Below are positions 23,768 through 32,951 of a stretch of 36,637 nucleotides of DNA, piece after piece. Numbering within the stretch: the stretch's first letter is position 1; each line of letters starts with the position of its first letter. The DNA is from CANKHA01 sp034668785 (GTDB lineage: Bacteria; Pseudomonadota; Alphaproteobacteria; Rhizobiales; Xanthobacteraceae). The notes beneath the pieces were generated by a model that saw only the letters and a list, made by a program, of their open reading frames with translations, was not told the origin of the DNA and made no database searches. Where the stretch lies: positions 1 through 36,637 of the forward strand of contig JAXDOS010000001.1 in assembly GCA_034668785.1 (NCBI GenBank), read 5' to 3'. Both the position numbers and the translations under genes were made by a program.

Positions 23768-24708
23768 ACATGTCGGTTCGGATCGGGAAGGTCACGCTGA
23801 AAAACCCGGTCATGCCTGCATCGGGCGCGTTCTCCACCGAGCTCGCCCAGGTGATGGATATCAACCGGCTTGGCGCACTGGTGACGAAAACCGTGTCGCG
23901 CGAATTCCGCATCGGCAATCCGACGCCGCGCGTGGCCGAGCTCGAACACGGCATGATCAATTCGATCGGACTCCCGGGCAAAGGGCTGAAATATTTTCTC
24001 GAGCACCAGCTCCCCGATTACAAGCGCTACACGCCGCCGATCGTGGCTAACATTACCGCGACGAACGCCGACGACTTCGCGGCGATGGCGCGCGAGGTGA
24101 CGCTGCCCGAAGTCGACGCCATCGAGATGAACATTTCATGCCCGACGCGTGAGCCGGGCGGCGGCAATTTCGCGCTGCACGAAAACCACACCTACGAGAT
24201 CGTGAGCCGGGTTCGCGCGGCGACCGACAAGCCGCTGTGGGCAAAACTGTCGCCCAATGCCGGCGAAATCGATGTCGTTGCCGCGGCCGCGGAACGCGCC
24301 GGCGCGGATGCGCTGACCATTTCCAACACGCTGCTGGGGCTCAAGATCAACACCGAGACCTTCAAGCCGATGATCGGCAACGGCTATGGCGGCATTTCCG
24401 GCCCCGGCATCAAGCCGATTATCCTGCGCATGGTCCATCAATGCGCTAAAGCGGTCAAAATCCCGATCATCGGCTGCGGCGGCATCGTCAAGGTCGAGGA
24501 CGCGGTCGAATACATGCTAGCCGGCGCCAGCGCGGTGATGATTGGCTACCTCACTTTCCGCAATCCGACCGGCATGATCGCCATCATCGATGGGCTCGAA
24601 CAGTGGTGCGCCAAACGCGGCTTTGCGCGCGTGACCGATCTGACCGGCGCCATGATCGATCAGAAGCCGGCCGAAACTTATGCCGCGGCCGCCGCCCCGA
24701 TCGGCTGA
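23761..24708 (+). CDS. pyrD: Class 1B dihydroorotate dehydrogenase-like protein
   Basis: A 315-residue FMN barrel. NPVMPASGAF opens the family pattern; GNPTPRVAEL, NSIGL, NISCPT with catalytic C127, WAKLSPN and SNTLLGLKINTETFKPM follow the class 1B order, and GGISGPGIKP binds the FMN phosphate. The FMN-contacting Lys in VTKTVS and Asn in INSIG are kept. However, the NxSCPN motif of class 1 enzymes reads NISCPT here: the Asn that contacts orotate is Thr129. There is no 4Fe-4S extension, which argues against a PreA-type dihydropyrimidine dehydrogenase. ATG 23761 has AGGAGG inside pyrK. Class 1B enzymes are unusual in alphaproteobacteria, which normally use the quinone-linked class 2 form. Confidence 0.85.
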   Translation: MVDMSVRIGKVTLKNPVMPASGAFSTELAQVMDINRLGALVTKTVSREFRIGNPTPRVAELEHGMINSIGLPGKGLKYFLEHQLPDYKRYTPPIVANITATNADDFAAMAREVTLPEVDAIEMNISCPTREPGGGNFALHENHTYEIVSRVRAATDKPLWAKLSPNAGEIDVVAAAAERAGADALTISNTLLGLKINTETFKPMIGNGYGGISGPGIKPIILRMVHQCAKAVKIPIIGCGGIVKVEDAVEYMLAGASAVMIGYLTFRNPTGMIAIIDGLEQWCAKRGFARVTDLTGAMIDQKPAETYAAAAAPIG

Positions 24709-24715
24709 ATGCATC

Positions 24716-25789
24716 ATGTCCCGCGCCGCCGGAACATCGCGCATCACCATCCGCAAGCCTGATGACTGGCATCTGCATGTGCGCGACGGCGCGATGCTCA
24801 AGGCCGTGCTGCCCTATACGGCAAAGAATTTCGGCCGCGCCATCCTGATGCCGAACCTCATTCCTCCGGTAAGGACGACCGAAGACGCCGTCGCCTATCG
24901 TGATCGCGTGGCCGCTGTGCTACCGCAGGGCTCCAGCTTCAAGCCGCTAATGACGTGTTATCTGACCGACGACACCGATCCCGATGACGTGGAACGCGGC
25001 TTTAAGGTCGGCGTGTTCACCGGCGTGAAACTCTATCCGGCAAACGCAACGACGAATTCCGCGGCCGGCGTGACGGATTTCACCAAAATCCGCCGCGTGC
25101 TGGAGCGCATGCAGAAAATCGATATGCCTTTTCTGATCCACGGCGAGGAAGTGGACCCGGAGGTCGACGTCTTCGACCGCGAACGAGTCTTCATCGAGCG
25201 CCGCCTGTCCAAATGGATCAAGGAATTCCCCGACTTGCGCATCATCCTGGAGCATCTGTCCTCGAAGGACGGCGTGGACTTCGTGCGCAGCGCGGCGCCG
25301 CAAGTGGGCGGCACGATCACGCCCTATCATCTCCAGCTCAACCGCACCGACTGGCTGGGCGCGGGCCTGAAGCCTTACATGTATTGCATGCCCGTGATCA
25401 AAACCGAGAAGGACCGCCTCGCCTTGCGCCAGGCGGCGACCTCCGGCGATGCCTGTTTTTTCCTCGGCACCGATTCCGCTCCGCACCCGGTGACAAGAAA
25501 GCTTGCGCTCAATGGCATTCCCGGACTGTTCAATGCGCCGGTGGCGATTGAGACCTATGCTCAAGTTTTCGACGAGGAAGGCGCGCTGGACAAGCTCGAA
25601 GCCTTCGCCTCGCTGAACGGCCCGAGGCATTACCGCCTGGCTCCAAACGACGAGACCATCACGCTGGAGCGGTCGCCATGGGCAGCGCCCGAAGAGGTCA
25701 AGGTTGAAGGCGCCGACGAGCGCGCTTTGGTTTATCGCGGTGGCGAGACGATCGAGTGGCGGGTGGTTTCCAACTACAGCGTTGAGTAA
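24716..25789 (+). CDS. pyrC: Class II dihydroorotase
   Basis: A 357-residue amidohydrolase of the E. coli PyrC type. Metal-site residues are H19 and H21 (DWHLHVRDG), carboxylated lysine K105 (GVKLYPAN), H142 (LIHGEE), H180 (LEHLS) and D253 (GTDSAPH), each three higher than the E. coli numbers. R23, N47 and H257 match the dihydroorotate-contacting residues, and the flexible-loop ATTNS (111-115) is present. The cysteine-rich CGCAGC stretch of E. coli is replaced by LNGIPGL. It opens a cyclic ureide to an N-carbamoyl acid, or closes it. It starts 7 bases after the pyrD stop with no strong ribosome site and is followed by a TcuA-like gene after 10 bases. Confidence 0.88.
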   Translation: MSRAAGTSRITIRKPDDWHLHVRDGAMLKAVLPYTAKNFGRAILMPNLIPPVRTTEDAVAYRDRVAAVLPQGSSFKPLMTCYLTDDTDPDDVERGFKVGVFTGVKLYPANATTNSAAGVTDFTKIRRVLERMQKIDMPFLIHGEEVDPEVDVFDRERVFIERRLSKWIKEFPDLRIILEHLSSKDGVDFVRSAAPQVGGTITPYHLQLNRTDWLGAGLKPYMYCMPVIKTEKDRLALRQAATSGDACFFLGTDSAPHPVTRKLALNGIPGLFNAPVAIETYAQVFDEEGALDKLEAFASLNGPRHYRLAPNDETITLERSPWAAPEEVKVEGADERALVYRGGETIEWRVVSNYSVE

Positions 25790-25799
25790 GAGGGCGGAA

Positions 25800-27287
25800 A
25801 TGGCTGATGAAAACTACGACGTTATTGTCGTCGGCGCAGGGAACGCGGCGTTTTGCGCGGCTCTGGCGGCGCAGGAGCAAGGGGCTTCGGTCCTGATGCT
25901 GGAAGCCGCGCCCGAGGAGGAGTCGGGCGGCAATAGCCGCTTCACCGCCGGTTCCATGCGCGTCGTCTATAACGGGGTCGAGGATATCAAGACCCTCGTT
26001 CCGGATTTGACCGAGCAGGAAATCGCCACCTCCGACTTCGGCACCTATACCCAGGATCAATTCTTCGACGACATGGCACGCGTCACCCAGGACCGAGCCA
26101 ATCCGGATCTGGTCGAACTCCTGGTGACGCGCAGCTTCGATACGCTGAATTGGATGCGCTTAAAAGGCGTGCGCTTCATTCCGATTTACGGCCGCCAGGC
26201 CTTCAAGATCGACGGCAAGTTCAAATTCTGGGGCGGGTTGACGCTCGACGCGGTGGGCGGCGGGCCGGGTCTCGTCAACATGCTGACCGACGCCGCTAAG
26301 AAGCGCGGCATCAAGATCAGTTACAAGACGCGCGCGCTGTCGCTACTTCACAAGGGCAGCGGCATCGAAGGCGTCCGCATCCGGCGAGACGGCAAGGAAG
26401 AGGAACTACGCGCCAAATCGGTGGTGCTTGCCAGTGGCGGCTTCGAGGCCAACCCGGAGTGGCGAACGCGTTATCTCGGCCCCGGCTGGGATCTCGCCAA
26501 GGTGCGCGGCACCCGCTTCAATGTCGGCGACGGCATCCGCATGGCGCTCGACATCGGCGCAAGCCCGTGCGGAAACTGGTCGGGCTGCCACGCGGTCGGC
26601 TGGGAGCGGAACGCGCCGGAATTCGGCGACCTCGCCGTCGGCGACCAATTCCAGAAGCATTCCTATCCGTTTGCCATCATGGTCAATGCGACCGGAAAGC
26701 GTTTCGTCGACGAGGGCGCCGATTTCCGCAACTACACCTATGCGAAGTATGGCCGCATCATCCTCGAACAACCGGGCCAGTTCGCGTGGCAAATCTTCGA
26801 CCAGAAGGTCAAGCATCTGCAGCGCGATGAATACAAGATCAGGCAGATCACGAAGGTGACTGCGAATACGATCGAAGAGCTTGCCAGCAAGCTCGACGGC
26901 GTCGATGCGGCGCAATTCGTCAAGACCATCGCCGAATACAATGCCGCGGTTCGCGCGGACATCCCGTTCAATCCGAATATCAAGGACGGGCGCAAGACCG
27001 AGGGGCTCGCGATCAACAAGAACAACTGGGCCAACACCATCGATCAGCCGCCCTATGAGGGCTATGCGGTGACCTGCGGCATCACCTTCACCTTCGGCGG
27101 CTTGCGCATCACCACCAACGGCGAAGTGTTGAACACCGATTACGAGCCGATCAGCGGACTTTACGCCGCGGGTGAGTTGGTCGGCGGATTGTTCTATTTC
27201 AACTATCCCGGCGGCACCGGCCTGACATCAGGGTCTGTTTTCGGCCGCATCGCCGGTACTTCGGCGGCCAGCGGGCGCGCGAATTGA
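25800..27287 (+). CDS. FAD-dependent dehydrogenase, tricarballylate dehydrogenase (TcuA)-like
   Basis: A 495-residue flavoprotein of the fumarate reductase/succinate dehydrogenase type. The dinucleotide fold VVGAGNAAFCAALAAQEQG is at residues 10-28, followed by ESGGNSRFTAGSMRV, and the C-terminal FAD segment contains GLYAAGELVGG and YPGGTGLTSGSVFGR. This pattern fits TcuA (tricarballylate to cis-aconitate) better than KstD or AspO. It has no signal peptide and no heme or covalent-FAD partner nearby. ATG 25800 has GAGGGCGG upstream; a longer frame starts inside pyrC but is not supported. In the operon it may oxidise a carboxylic acid released by ring opening. The TcuB electron acceptor is absent from the window. 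Confidence 0.8.
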   Translation: MADENYDVIVVGAGNAAFCAALAAQEQGASVLMLEAAPEEESGGNSRFTAGSMRVVYNGVEDIKTLVPDLTEQEIATSDFGTYTQDQFFDDMARVTQDRANPDLVELLVTRSFDTLNWMRLKGVRFIPIYGRQAFKIDGKFKFWGGLTLDAVGGGPGLVNMLTDAAKKRGIKISYKTRALSLLHKGSGIEGVRIRRDGKEEELRAKSVVLASGGFEANPEWRTRYLGPGWDLAKVRGTRFNVGDGIRMALDIGASPCGNWSGCHAVGWERNAPEFGDLAVGDQFQKHSYPFAIMVNATGKRFVDEGADFRNYTYAKYGRIILEQPGQFAWQIFDQKVKHLQRDEYKIRQITKVTANTIEELASKLDGVDAAQFVKTIAEYNAAVRADIPFNPNIKDGRKTEGLAINKNNWANTIDQPPYEGYAVTCGITFTFGGLRITTNGEVLNTDYEPISGLYAAGELVGGLFYFNYPGGTGLTSGSVFGRIAGTSAASGRAN

Positions 27288-28624
27288 GTCGCGGCGCGGT
27301 GGTGGATAGGTTGATACAAGCAAAAAACCTCAACAAAATTTCCGCGACCGACATCGTCCGGCGGATCGCCGCGCGGGAAATCACGGCGGTCGCGGTCGTG
27401 GAGGCTTGCCTGCGGCGCATCGCCGAACGCGAAGGCTCAGTTCATGCGTGGGCGAACATCGATCCTGAGCTGGCGCTGCGCCGCGCCCGTGAATTGGACG
27501 GCGGACCCGTGCGCGGTCCGCTGCATGGCATCCCCATTGGAGTGAAAGACGTCATCGATACGGCAGACCTGCCGACCGAGATGGGATCGCCGATTTATCG
27601 CGGATACCGCCCTGCGAGCGATGCTGCCTGCGTTGCACTGCTGCGAGCGGCCGGCGCAATCATCCTCGGCAAGACGGTCACCGCCGAATTCGCCGGCATG
27701 TCGCCCGGGCCGACAACCAACCCGCATAACAGCGCGCATACGCCTGGCGGTTCTTCCAGCGGATCGGCCGCGGCGGTCGCCGACTTCATGGCGCCGATTG
27801 CGCTCGGCACGCAGACCGGAGGCTCGGTCCTGCGTCCAGCGGCATATTGCGGCGTTTTCGGCTACAAACCGACTTTCGGCGCCTTCAACCGGGCGGGGAT
27901 CAAATTCGCCGCCGAGAGCCTCGACACCATCGGCCTGATTGCCCGCTCCATCGACGACATCGAGTTGCTGACTACCGTGCTGTTGGGCAAACAGCCTGGC
28001 GCATCGCAGGCGCTGGGAGCGGCGCCAAAGATAGGCCTCTGCCGCACGCCGCTGTGGGACACGGCGCAACCGGAGACCGACCATGCCATCGAGGATTCCG
28101 TGAAGCGCCTAAGCTCCGCCGGCGCGCAGTTACGCGAGATCACGCTCCCGAATGACTTCGCCGGATTAAAAACGGCGGCCCGGGAAACGATCAATAATTA
28201 CGAACGCTCGAAAGGGATGGCGTTCGAGTGGAATAGTCATCGCGACCTGATCAGCGAAAGATTACGGCGCTGCATCCAGCAGGGACTGGAAATGCCACAT
28301 GAAGACTACGTTGCCGCGCTGCGGCTTGGCGAGCATTGCCGCAGACACCTGGATAAAGTGTTTGATGGAGTCGATGTGCTGCTTGCCCCTTGCGTCAATG
28401 GGGAAGCACCGATCGGCCTTGCCTATACGGGAGATCCCGGTTTCCAGGCGATCTGGACCATCCTTCACGTGCCAACGATGAGCCTGCCCACGCACCATGG
28501 CCCGAATGGCCTGCCGGTTGGAATCCAGCTTGTCGCGCCGGCGTACCAGGATGACCGTCTTTTTGCCTGCGCGCGCTGGATTAGGCAGCGGCTCGGTCCG
28601 ACCTCCAGCGCTGAGTGGTTTTAA
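27284..28624 (+). CDS. Amidase-signature family hydrolase
   Basis: A 446-residue amidase with the Ser-cisSer-Lys triad: K88 (GIPIGVKDV), S157 in PGGSSSGSAAAV and nucleophile S181 in QTGGSVLRPAA. Length and motif order match AtzF/GatA-like single-domain amidases. The likely start is TTG 27284 in a TTGA overlap with the flavoprotein stop; GTG codons at 27299 and 27302 are alternatives, so the N-terminus is uncertain. In this operon it could hydrolyse an amide or carbamoyl product of ring opening, releasing ammonia. It is not GatA, since gatB and gatC are absent. The stop is followed by 84 non-coding bases before the converging ureG. Confidence 0.88.
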   Translation: MSRGAVVDRLIQAKNLNKISATDIVRRIAAREITAVAVVEACLRRIAEREGSVHAWANIDPELALRRARELDGGPVRGPLHGIPIGVKDVIDTADLPTEMGSPIYRGYRPASDAACVALLRAAGAIILGKTVTAEFAGMSPGPTTNPHNSAHTPGGSSSGSAAAVADFMAPIALGTQTGGSVLRPAAYCGVFGYKPTFGAFNRAGIKFAAESLDTIGLIARSIDDIELLTTVLLGKQPGASQALGAAPKIGLCRTPLWDTAQPETDHAIEDSVKRLSSAGAQLREITLPNDFAGLKTAARETINNYERSKGMAFEWNSHRDLISERLRRCIQQGLEMPHEDYVAALRLGEHCRRHLDKVFDGVDVLLAPCVNGEAPIGLAYTGDPGFQAIWTILHVPTMSLPTHHGPNGLPVGIQLVAPAYQDDRLFACARWIRQRLGPTSSAEWF

Positions 28625-28708
28625 GTGATTGAGCAATAAGAGGACACTAATGCTTCCAACTGCATAGAAGGGATGCGGCCTTTAGGTACAGCCGCCAGTC
28701 GCTCGTAC

Positions 28709-29341
<633 letters not shown>

Positions 29342-29346
29342 CGCAG

Positions 29347-30072
29347 TTAGCTCCGAAACAGCCGCGTGTATTGCGTTTCGTGGCGCATGCTGGCGACATC
29401 GGCACGGAAGGCAGCGCTGCCGACATCGTCGAGCGAAGTTTGTAGAGCGCGTTGCGCCGTGGCGGCGACGAGCGGCTCCAACGCGGCGAGCAGACGCTGG
29501 CCGTCAGTCTGCCCCAGTGGCACCAGACGCATTCCGGCGGAAACCAGATTCGCGGTGACTGCGTGCAGGTAAGCTCCGAGGGCCGGCTCGACGGCGATGC
29601 CATGCCCGGCCGCAGCAACGGCAACCGCGACCGGATAAGCGTAAGGTCCTGGCCACGCCTCCAGCAGCCGATCGAACGAAGCGCAAGGCCACGCCGCCTG
29701 CGTCGCCTGAATGAAGGCGCGGCCCTGCGCCGTCGTTTCCAGGTGCCGTTCTTTTGACGGCGAGAAGGCTGCGGCCAATTCGGCGACGGCCACTAGCGCC
29801 GCGTCGTCCCCGGCGACAACGGTGCGATGCGCGTGGGCGAAAAACACGGCGTCGCAGAAACTCCCGCCCTCGCCGATCACCACCGCCAGCCAGCGGCGCA
29901 AGTTCTCGGTGTCGGCGACGTCGCCGGCCTCCTCCGCCCATTCGAGCCCGCTGGAATAGGAAAATGCCCCGACCGGATAAGCCGGCGACAGCCACGTCAT
30001 CAGGCGATAAAGCGCGGCGCCCGACGCGGTCTCGCTGGATGCGGCTGAGGGATTTTCACGAGCCATGTTCAT
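29347..30072 (-). CDS. ureF: Urease accessory protein UreF
   Basis: A 241-residue, almost all-helical protein that works with UreD and UreG in the pre-activation complex and gates GTP hydrolysis. WLSPAYPVGAFSYSSGLEW (residues about 28-46) is the family signature. The frame extends upstream only as shadow of ureE. ATG 30072 overlaps ureE by 17 bases; ATG 30066, two codons later, is an equally possible start. Confidence 0.92.
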   Translation of the reverse strand: MNMARENPSAASSETASGAALYRLMTWLSPAYPVGAFSYSSGLEWAEEAGDVADTENLRRWLAVVIGEGGSFCDAVFFAHAHRTVVAGDDAALVAVAELAAAFSPSKERHLETTAQGRAFIQATQAAWPCASFDRLLEAWPGPYAYPVAVAVAAAGHGIAVEPALGAYLHAVTANLVSAGMRLVPLGQTDGQRLLAALEPLVAATAQRALQTSLDDVGSAAFRADVASMRHETQYTRLFRS

Positions 30073-30508
30073 ACGCACCCGGCTGCGGGTCGAACGCCGC
30101 GTCCAGCGGCGTGAGCTCCGCGCCGAGCCCGCGCAACATGTCTTCCAGCACATGATCGCGGCGGATACGCAGCTTGTCGCCAACGACCTGCATGTCCGCA
30201 TGCCGGTTGCCGAGATGCCAGGCGAGCCGCGCCAGTTCTTGCTGGCTCGCGGCGGCGATCTCGACCAGCGGCTCCGGCTTGCCGCTGACGCCGACAATCG
30301 CGCCGTCGTCGAGCAAAAGCCCGTCGCCGTCGCGCAACGCGGTCGCCTGCGGCAGATCCAGCAAGAATGTTGTGCCGCGCTCGCCCGTGAGCACGATCCT
30401 GCGGCGGCGGCGTTCGTCGGCATCGAGCACGACGCGGTCGATGGCCTCCGCGGCGTTCCATTGGCCGGCGGTCTTGACGTTGGATGCGCGCTTCAAAGTT
30501 TGGGTCAA
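30056..30508 (-). CDS. ureE: Urease accessory nickel chaperone UreE
   Basis: A 150-residue chaperone that brings nickel to apo-urease. The C-terminal metallochaperone domain has WHLGNRHADMQ and RRDHVLEDMLRGLG, holding the conserved nickel-binding histidine. There is no histidine-rich tail (the end is PQPGAYEHGS), so it should store little nickel, unlike Klebsiella UreE. It begins in an ATGA overlap with the ureC stop. Confidence 0.93.
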   Translation of the reverse strand: MTQTLKRASNVKTAGQWNAAEAIDRVVLDADERRRRRIVLTGERGTTFLLDLPQATALRDGDGLLLDDGAIVGVSGKPEPLVEIAAASQQELARLAWHLGNRHADMQVVGDKLRIRRDHVLEDMLRGLGAELTPLDAAFDPQPGAYEHGS

Positions 30509-32214
30509 AACAAAAAATACCTCTGCGCCATGGGGAGCACCTCGGCGGGCGCGCAGGTGAGCAGACCGCCGTCGGCGGTGACTTCATAAGTTTCCGGATC
30601 AACGGTGATCTTCGGCGTCGCGCCGTTGTGGATCATGCTCTTCTTCGAGATGTCGCGGGTATGCTCGACGGCGACGAACTCTTTCTCCACCCCGAGCTTG
30701 TTGCGCAACTCGCCCTTGAGCGCGGCCTTCGACACGAACACCAGCGAGCTTGCGGTCAGCGCCTTGCCGAAGGCGCCGAACATCGGCCGGTAATGCACCG
30801 GCTGCGGCGTCGGGATCGATGCGTTGGGGTCACCCATCAAGGCGGCGACGATGGAGCCGCCCTTGATGATCATGTCCGGCTTCACGCCGAAGAACGCCGG
30901 CGACCACAGCACCAGGTCGGCAAGCTTGCCCTTTTCCACCGAACCGATGTGCTTTGAGACGCCATGCGCGATCGCGGGATTGATGGTGTATTTGGCGATG
31001 TAGCGCTTGGCGCGGGCGTTATCATTGTCCCCTTTTTCCTGCGGCAGACGCCCACGCTGGCGCTTCATCTTGTCGGCGGTCTGCCAGGTGCGGATGATGA
31101 CTTCGCCGATGCGTCCCATGGCCTGACTGTCCGACGACATCATGGAGAGCGCGCCGATGTCATGCAGGATGTCCTCCGCGGCGATGGTTTCCTTGCGGAT
31201 GCGGCTTTCGGCAAAGGCCAGATCCTCGGCAATGGATGGATCAAGGTGATGGCACACCATGAGCATGTCGAGATGCTCGTCGATGGTGTTCTTGGTGAAG
31301 GGCCGCGTCGGGTTGGTCGAGGACGGCAGCACGTTCTTCAGCCCTGCGACCTTGATGATATCGGGGGCGTGACCGCCGCCCGCGCCTTCGGTATGGAAGG
31401 CGTGGATGGTGCGGCCCTTGAAGGCCTTGATGGTGTCCTCAACAAAGCCGGACTCATTGAGCGTGTCGGTGTGGATCATCACCTGGACGTCGTAATCGTC
31501 GGCGACCGATAAGCAGCAGTCGATCGCGGCGGGTGTCGTGCCCCAGTCCTCGTGCAGCTTCAGCGCACAGGCGCCGGCCTTCACCATTTCTTCCAACGCC
31601 GCGGGCTGCGAGGCGTTGCCCTTGCCGGCAAAGCCGAGGTTCACCGGAAAAGCATCCGCCGCCTGGATCATGCGCGCAATGTGCCACGGGCCGGGCGTGC
31701 ACGTCGTCGCGTTGGTGCCCGCGGCTGGACCCGTGCCGCCGCCAAGCATGGAGGTGACGCCCGACATCAGCGCCTCCTCCACCTGCTGCGGGCAGATGAA
31801 ATGGATGTGGGTGTCGAAGCCGCCGGCCGTGAGGATTTTGCCCTCGCCCGCGATCACCTCGGTACCCGGCCCGATGATGATCGTGACTCCGGGCTGAATA
31901 TCCGGATTGCCGGCCTTGCCGATGGCGAAGATGCGGCCTTCCTTGAGGCCCACGTCGGCTTTGACGATACCCCAGTGATCGAGGACCAGCGCATTGGTGA
32001 TAACGGTATCGACCGCGCCCTGCTTGTTGGTGACCTGCGACTGCCCCATGCCGTCGCGGATCACCTTGCCACCGCCGAACTTCACCTCCTCGCCATAGGT
32101 GGTGAAATCCTTCTCCACCTCGATGACGAGATCGGTGTCGGCCAGCCGCACCCGGTCGCCGGTGGTGGGGCCGAACATGTCGGCATAGGCGGCTCGGTTC
32201 ATCTTTACCGGCAT
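30505..32214 (-). CDS. ureC: Urease alpha subunit
   Basis: A 569-residue catalytic subunit that hydrolyses urea to ammonia and carbamate. Nickel ligands are H136 and H138 (DTHIHFICPQQ), carbamylated K219 (ALKLHEDWG), H248 (MIHTDT), H274 (FHTEGAGGGHAPD) and D362 (SSDSQAMGR); the mobile flap has C321 and H322 (VCHHLD). All are two above the Klebsiella numbers, so the enzyme looks intact. ATG 32214 has AGGA 8 bases upstream; ATG 32202 is a possible later start. Transcribed after the small membrane-protein gene at 32224, with 9 bases between. Confidence 0.98.
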   Translation of the reverse strand: MPVKMNRAAYADMFGPTTGDRVRLADTDLVIEVEKDFTTYGEEVKFGGGKVIRDGMGQSQVTNKQGAVDTVITNALVLDHWGIVKADVGLKEGRIFAIGKAGNPDIQPGVTIIIGPGTEVIAGEGKILTAGGFDTHIHFICPQQVEEALMSGVTSMLGGGTGPAAGTNATTCTPGPWHIARMIQAADAFPVNLGFAGKGNASQPAALEEMVKAGACALKLHEDWGTTPAAIDCCLSVADDYDVQVMIHTDTLNESGFVEDTIKAFKGRTIHAFHTEGAGGGHAPDIIKVAGLKNVLPSSTNPTRPFTKNTIDEHLDMLMVCHHLDPSIAEDLAFAESRIRKETIAAEDILHDIGALSMMSSDSQAMGRIGEVIIRTWQTADKMKRQRGRLPQEKGDNDNARAKRYIAKYTINPAIAHGVSKHIGSVEKGKLADLVLWSPAFFGVKPDMIIKGGSIVAALMGDPNASIPTPQPVHYRPMFGAFGKALTASSLVFVSKAALKGELRNKLGVEKEFVAVEHTRDISKKSMIHNGATPKITVDPETYEVTADGGLLTCAPAEVLPMAQRYFLF

Positions 32215-32223
32215 CAGAGCATC

Positions 32224-32649
32224 CTATAGCCAGAACGGTCCAAAAATTCTTACCACTCCGTACACGGCAGTCGTCGTGCCTATCAGCAGAATCCAAACAT
32301 ATTGGCGTGAGAATTTCATCATAGGAAATCGATTGCGCCTATAGAAAGTCGTAAATCCGATTTCAGGATATTTGCTTTCGAGATGAACCAAATAGTCATT
32401 GATGACTTTGATTGTTCGGTCAATCGCGAGAGATCTAAGCATTGCAGCTAAAGACAAAATAAACGGCACCATTGCTACCCAGGTGACAAATTCCGACTTC
32501 TTTAACGTAAACATAAAAACGTAAATCGCTGCGATGCCACCGGCGGTGTAAACTTCTAGCTTATCCATCCATTTGATGTTTTCTAAAATTTGCATTCGGC
32601 AGCTTTTATATTCTTCCAACAGCAAATGCATGTTTGGTTCGTTGTTCAT
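32224..32649 (-). CDS. Unrecognised small three-helix membrane protein inside the urease operon
   Basis: A 141-residue protein of unknown family. Hydrophobic segments at about residues 33-49, 54-75 and 117-138 suggest three membrane helices, with a charged cytoplasmic stretch between helices 2 and 3 (DRTIKVINDYLVHLESK). The N-terminus is hydrophilic (EEYKSCRMQILENIKW). ATG 32649 makes an ATGA overlap with ureB and has GGGGAAG upstream, so translation is coupled. Its DNA is much richer in A+T (about 40% G+C in 32401-32460 by eye) than ureB and ureC, which points to recent insertion. A role in urea or ammonia flux is possible but not shown. Confidence 0.8.
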   Translation of the reverse strand: MNNEPNMHLLLEEYKSCRMQILENIKWMDKLEVYTAGGIAAIYVFMFTLKKSEFVTWVAMVPFILSLAAMLRSLAIDRTIKVINDYLVHLESKYPEIGFTTFYRRNRFPMMKFSRQYVWILLIGTTTAVYGVVRIFGPFWL

Positions 32650-32951
32650 AACTTCCCCATCACGTCTTGGCGGAAGCCGTAGATCACGCGCTTGCCGGCA
32701 AGAGCCACCAGGGCCACCTCGCGCGTCTGACCCGGCTCGAAACGCACGGCGGTTCCGGCGGCAATATCGAGCCGCATGCCGCGCGCCTTTTTGCGGTCGA
32801 ACTTCAAAGCCGGGTTGGTCTCGAAAAAATGATAATGCGAGCCGACTTGGATGGGCCGGTCGCCGGTGTTGGCGACGGTCAGCGTTACCGTCTTGCGGCC
32901 GGCATTGAGCATAATCTCGCCGGGTTTGATGAAGAACTCGCCGGGGGTCAT
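32646..32951 (-). CDS. ureB: Urease beta subunit
   Basis: A 101-residue structural subunit. It starts with TPGEFFIKPGEI and has NTGDRPIQVGSHYHFFETN, RGMRLDIAAGTAVRFEPGQ and the C-terminal GKRVIYGFRQDVMGKL, as in bacterial UreB. Both ends are coupled by ATGA overlaps to non-urease genes (DUF4375-like upstream, membrane protein downstream), an unusual setting. Confidence 0.97.
   Translation of the reverse strand: MTPGEFFIKPGEIMLNAGRKTVTLTVANTGDRPIQVGSHYHFFETNPALKFDRKKARGMRLDIAAGTAVRFEPGQTREVALVALAGKRVIYGFRQDVMGKL

Noticed and set aside
22901..25789. Plain housekeeping pyrimidine synthesis (pyrK, pyrD, pyrC)
   Set aside because: Not excluded, but linkage to TcuA-like and amidase genes, absence of pyrB/E/F, the class 1B type and the Thr129 change make catabolism the better reading.
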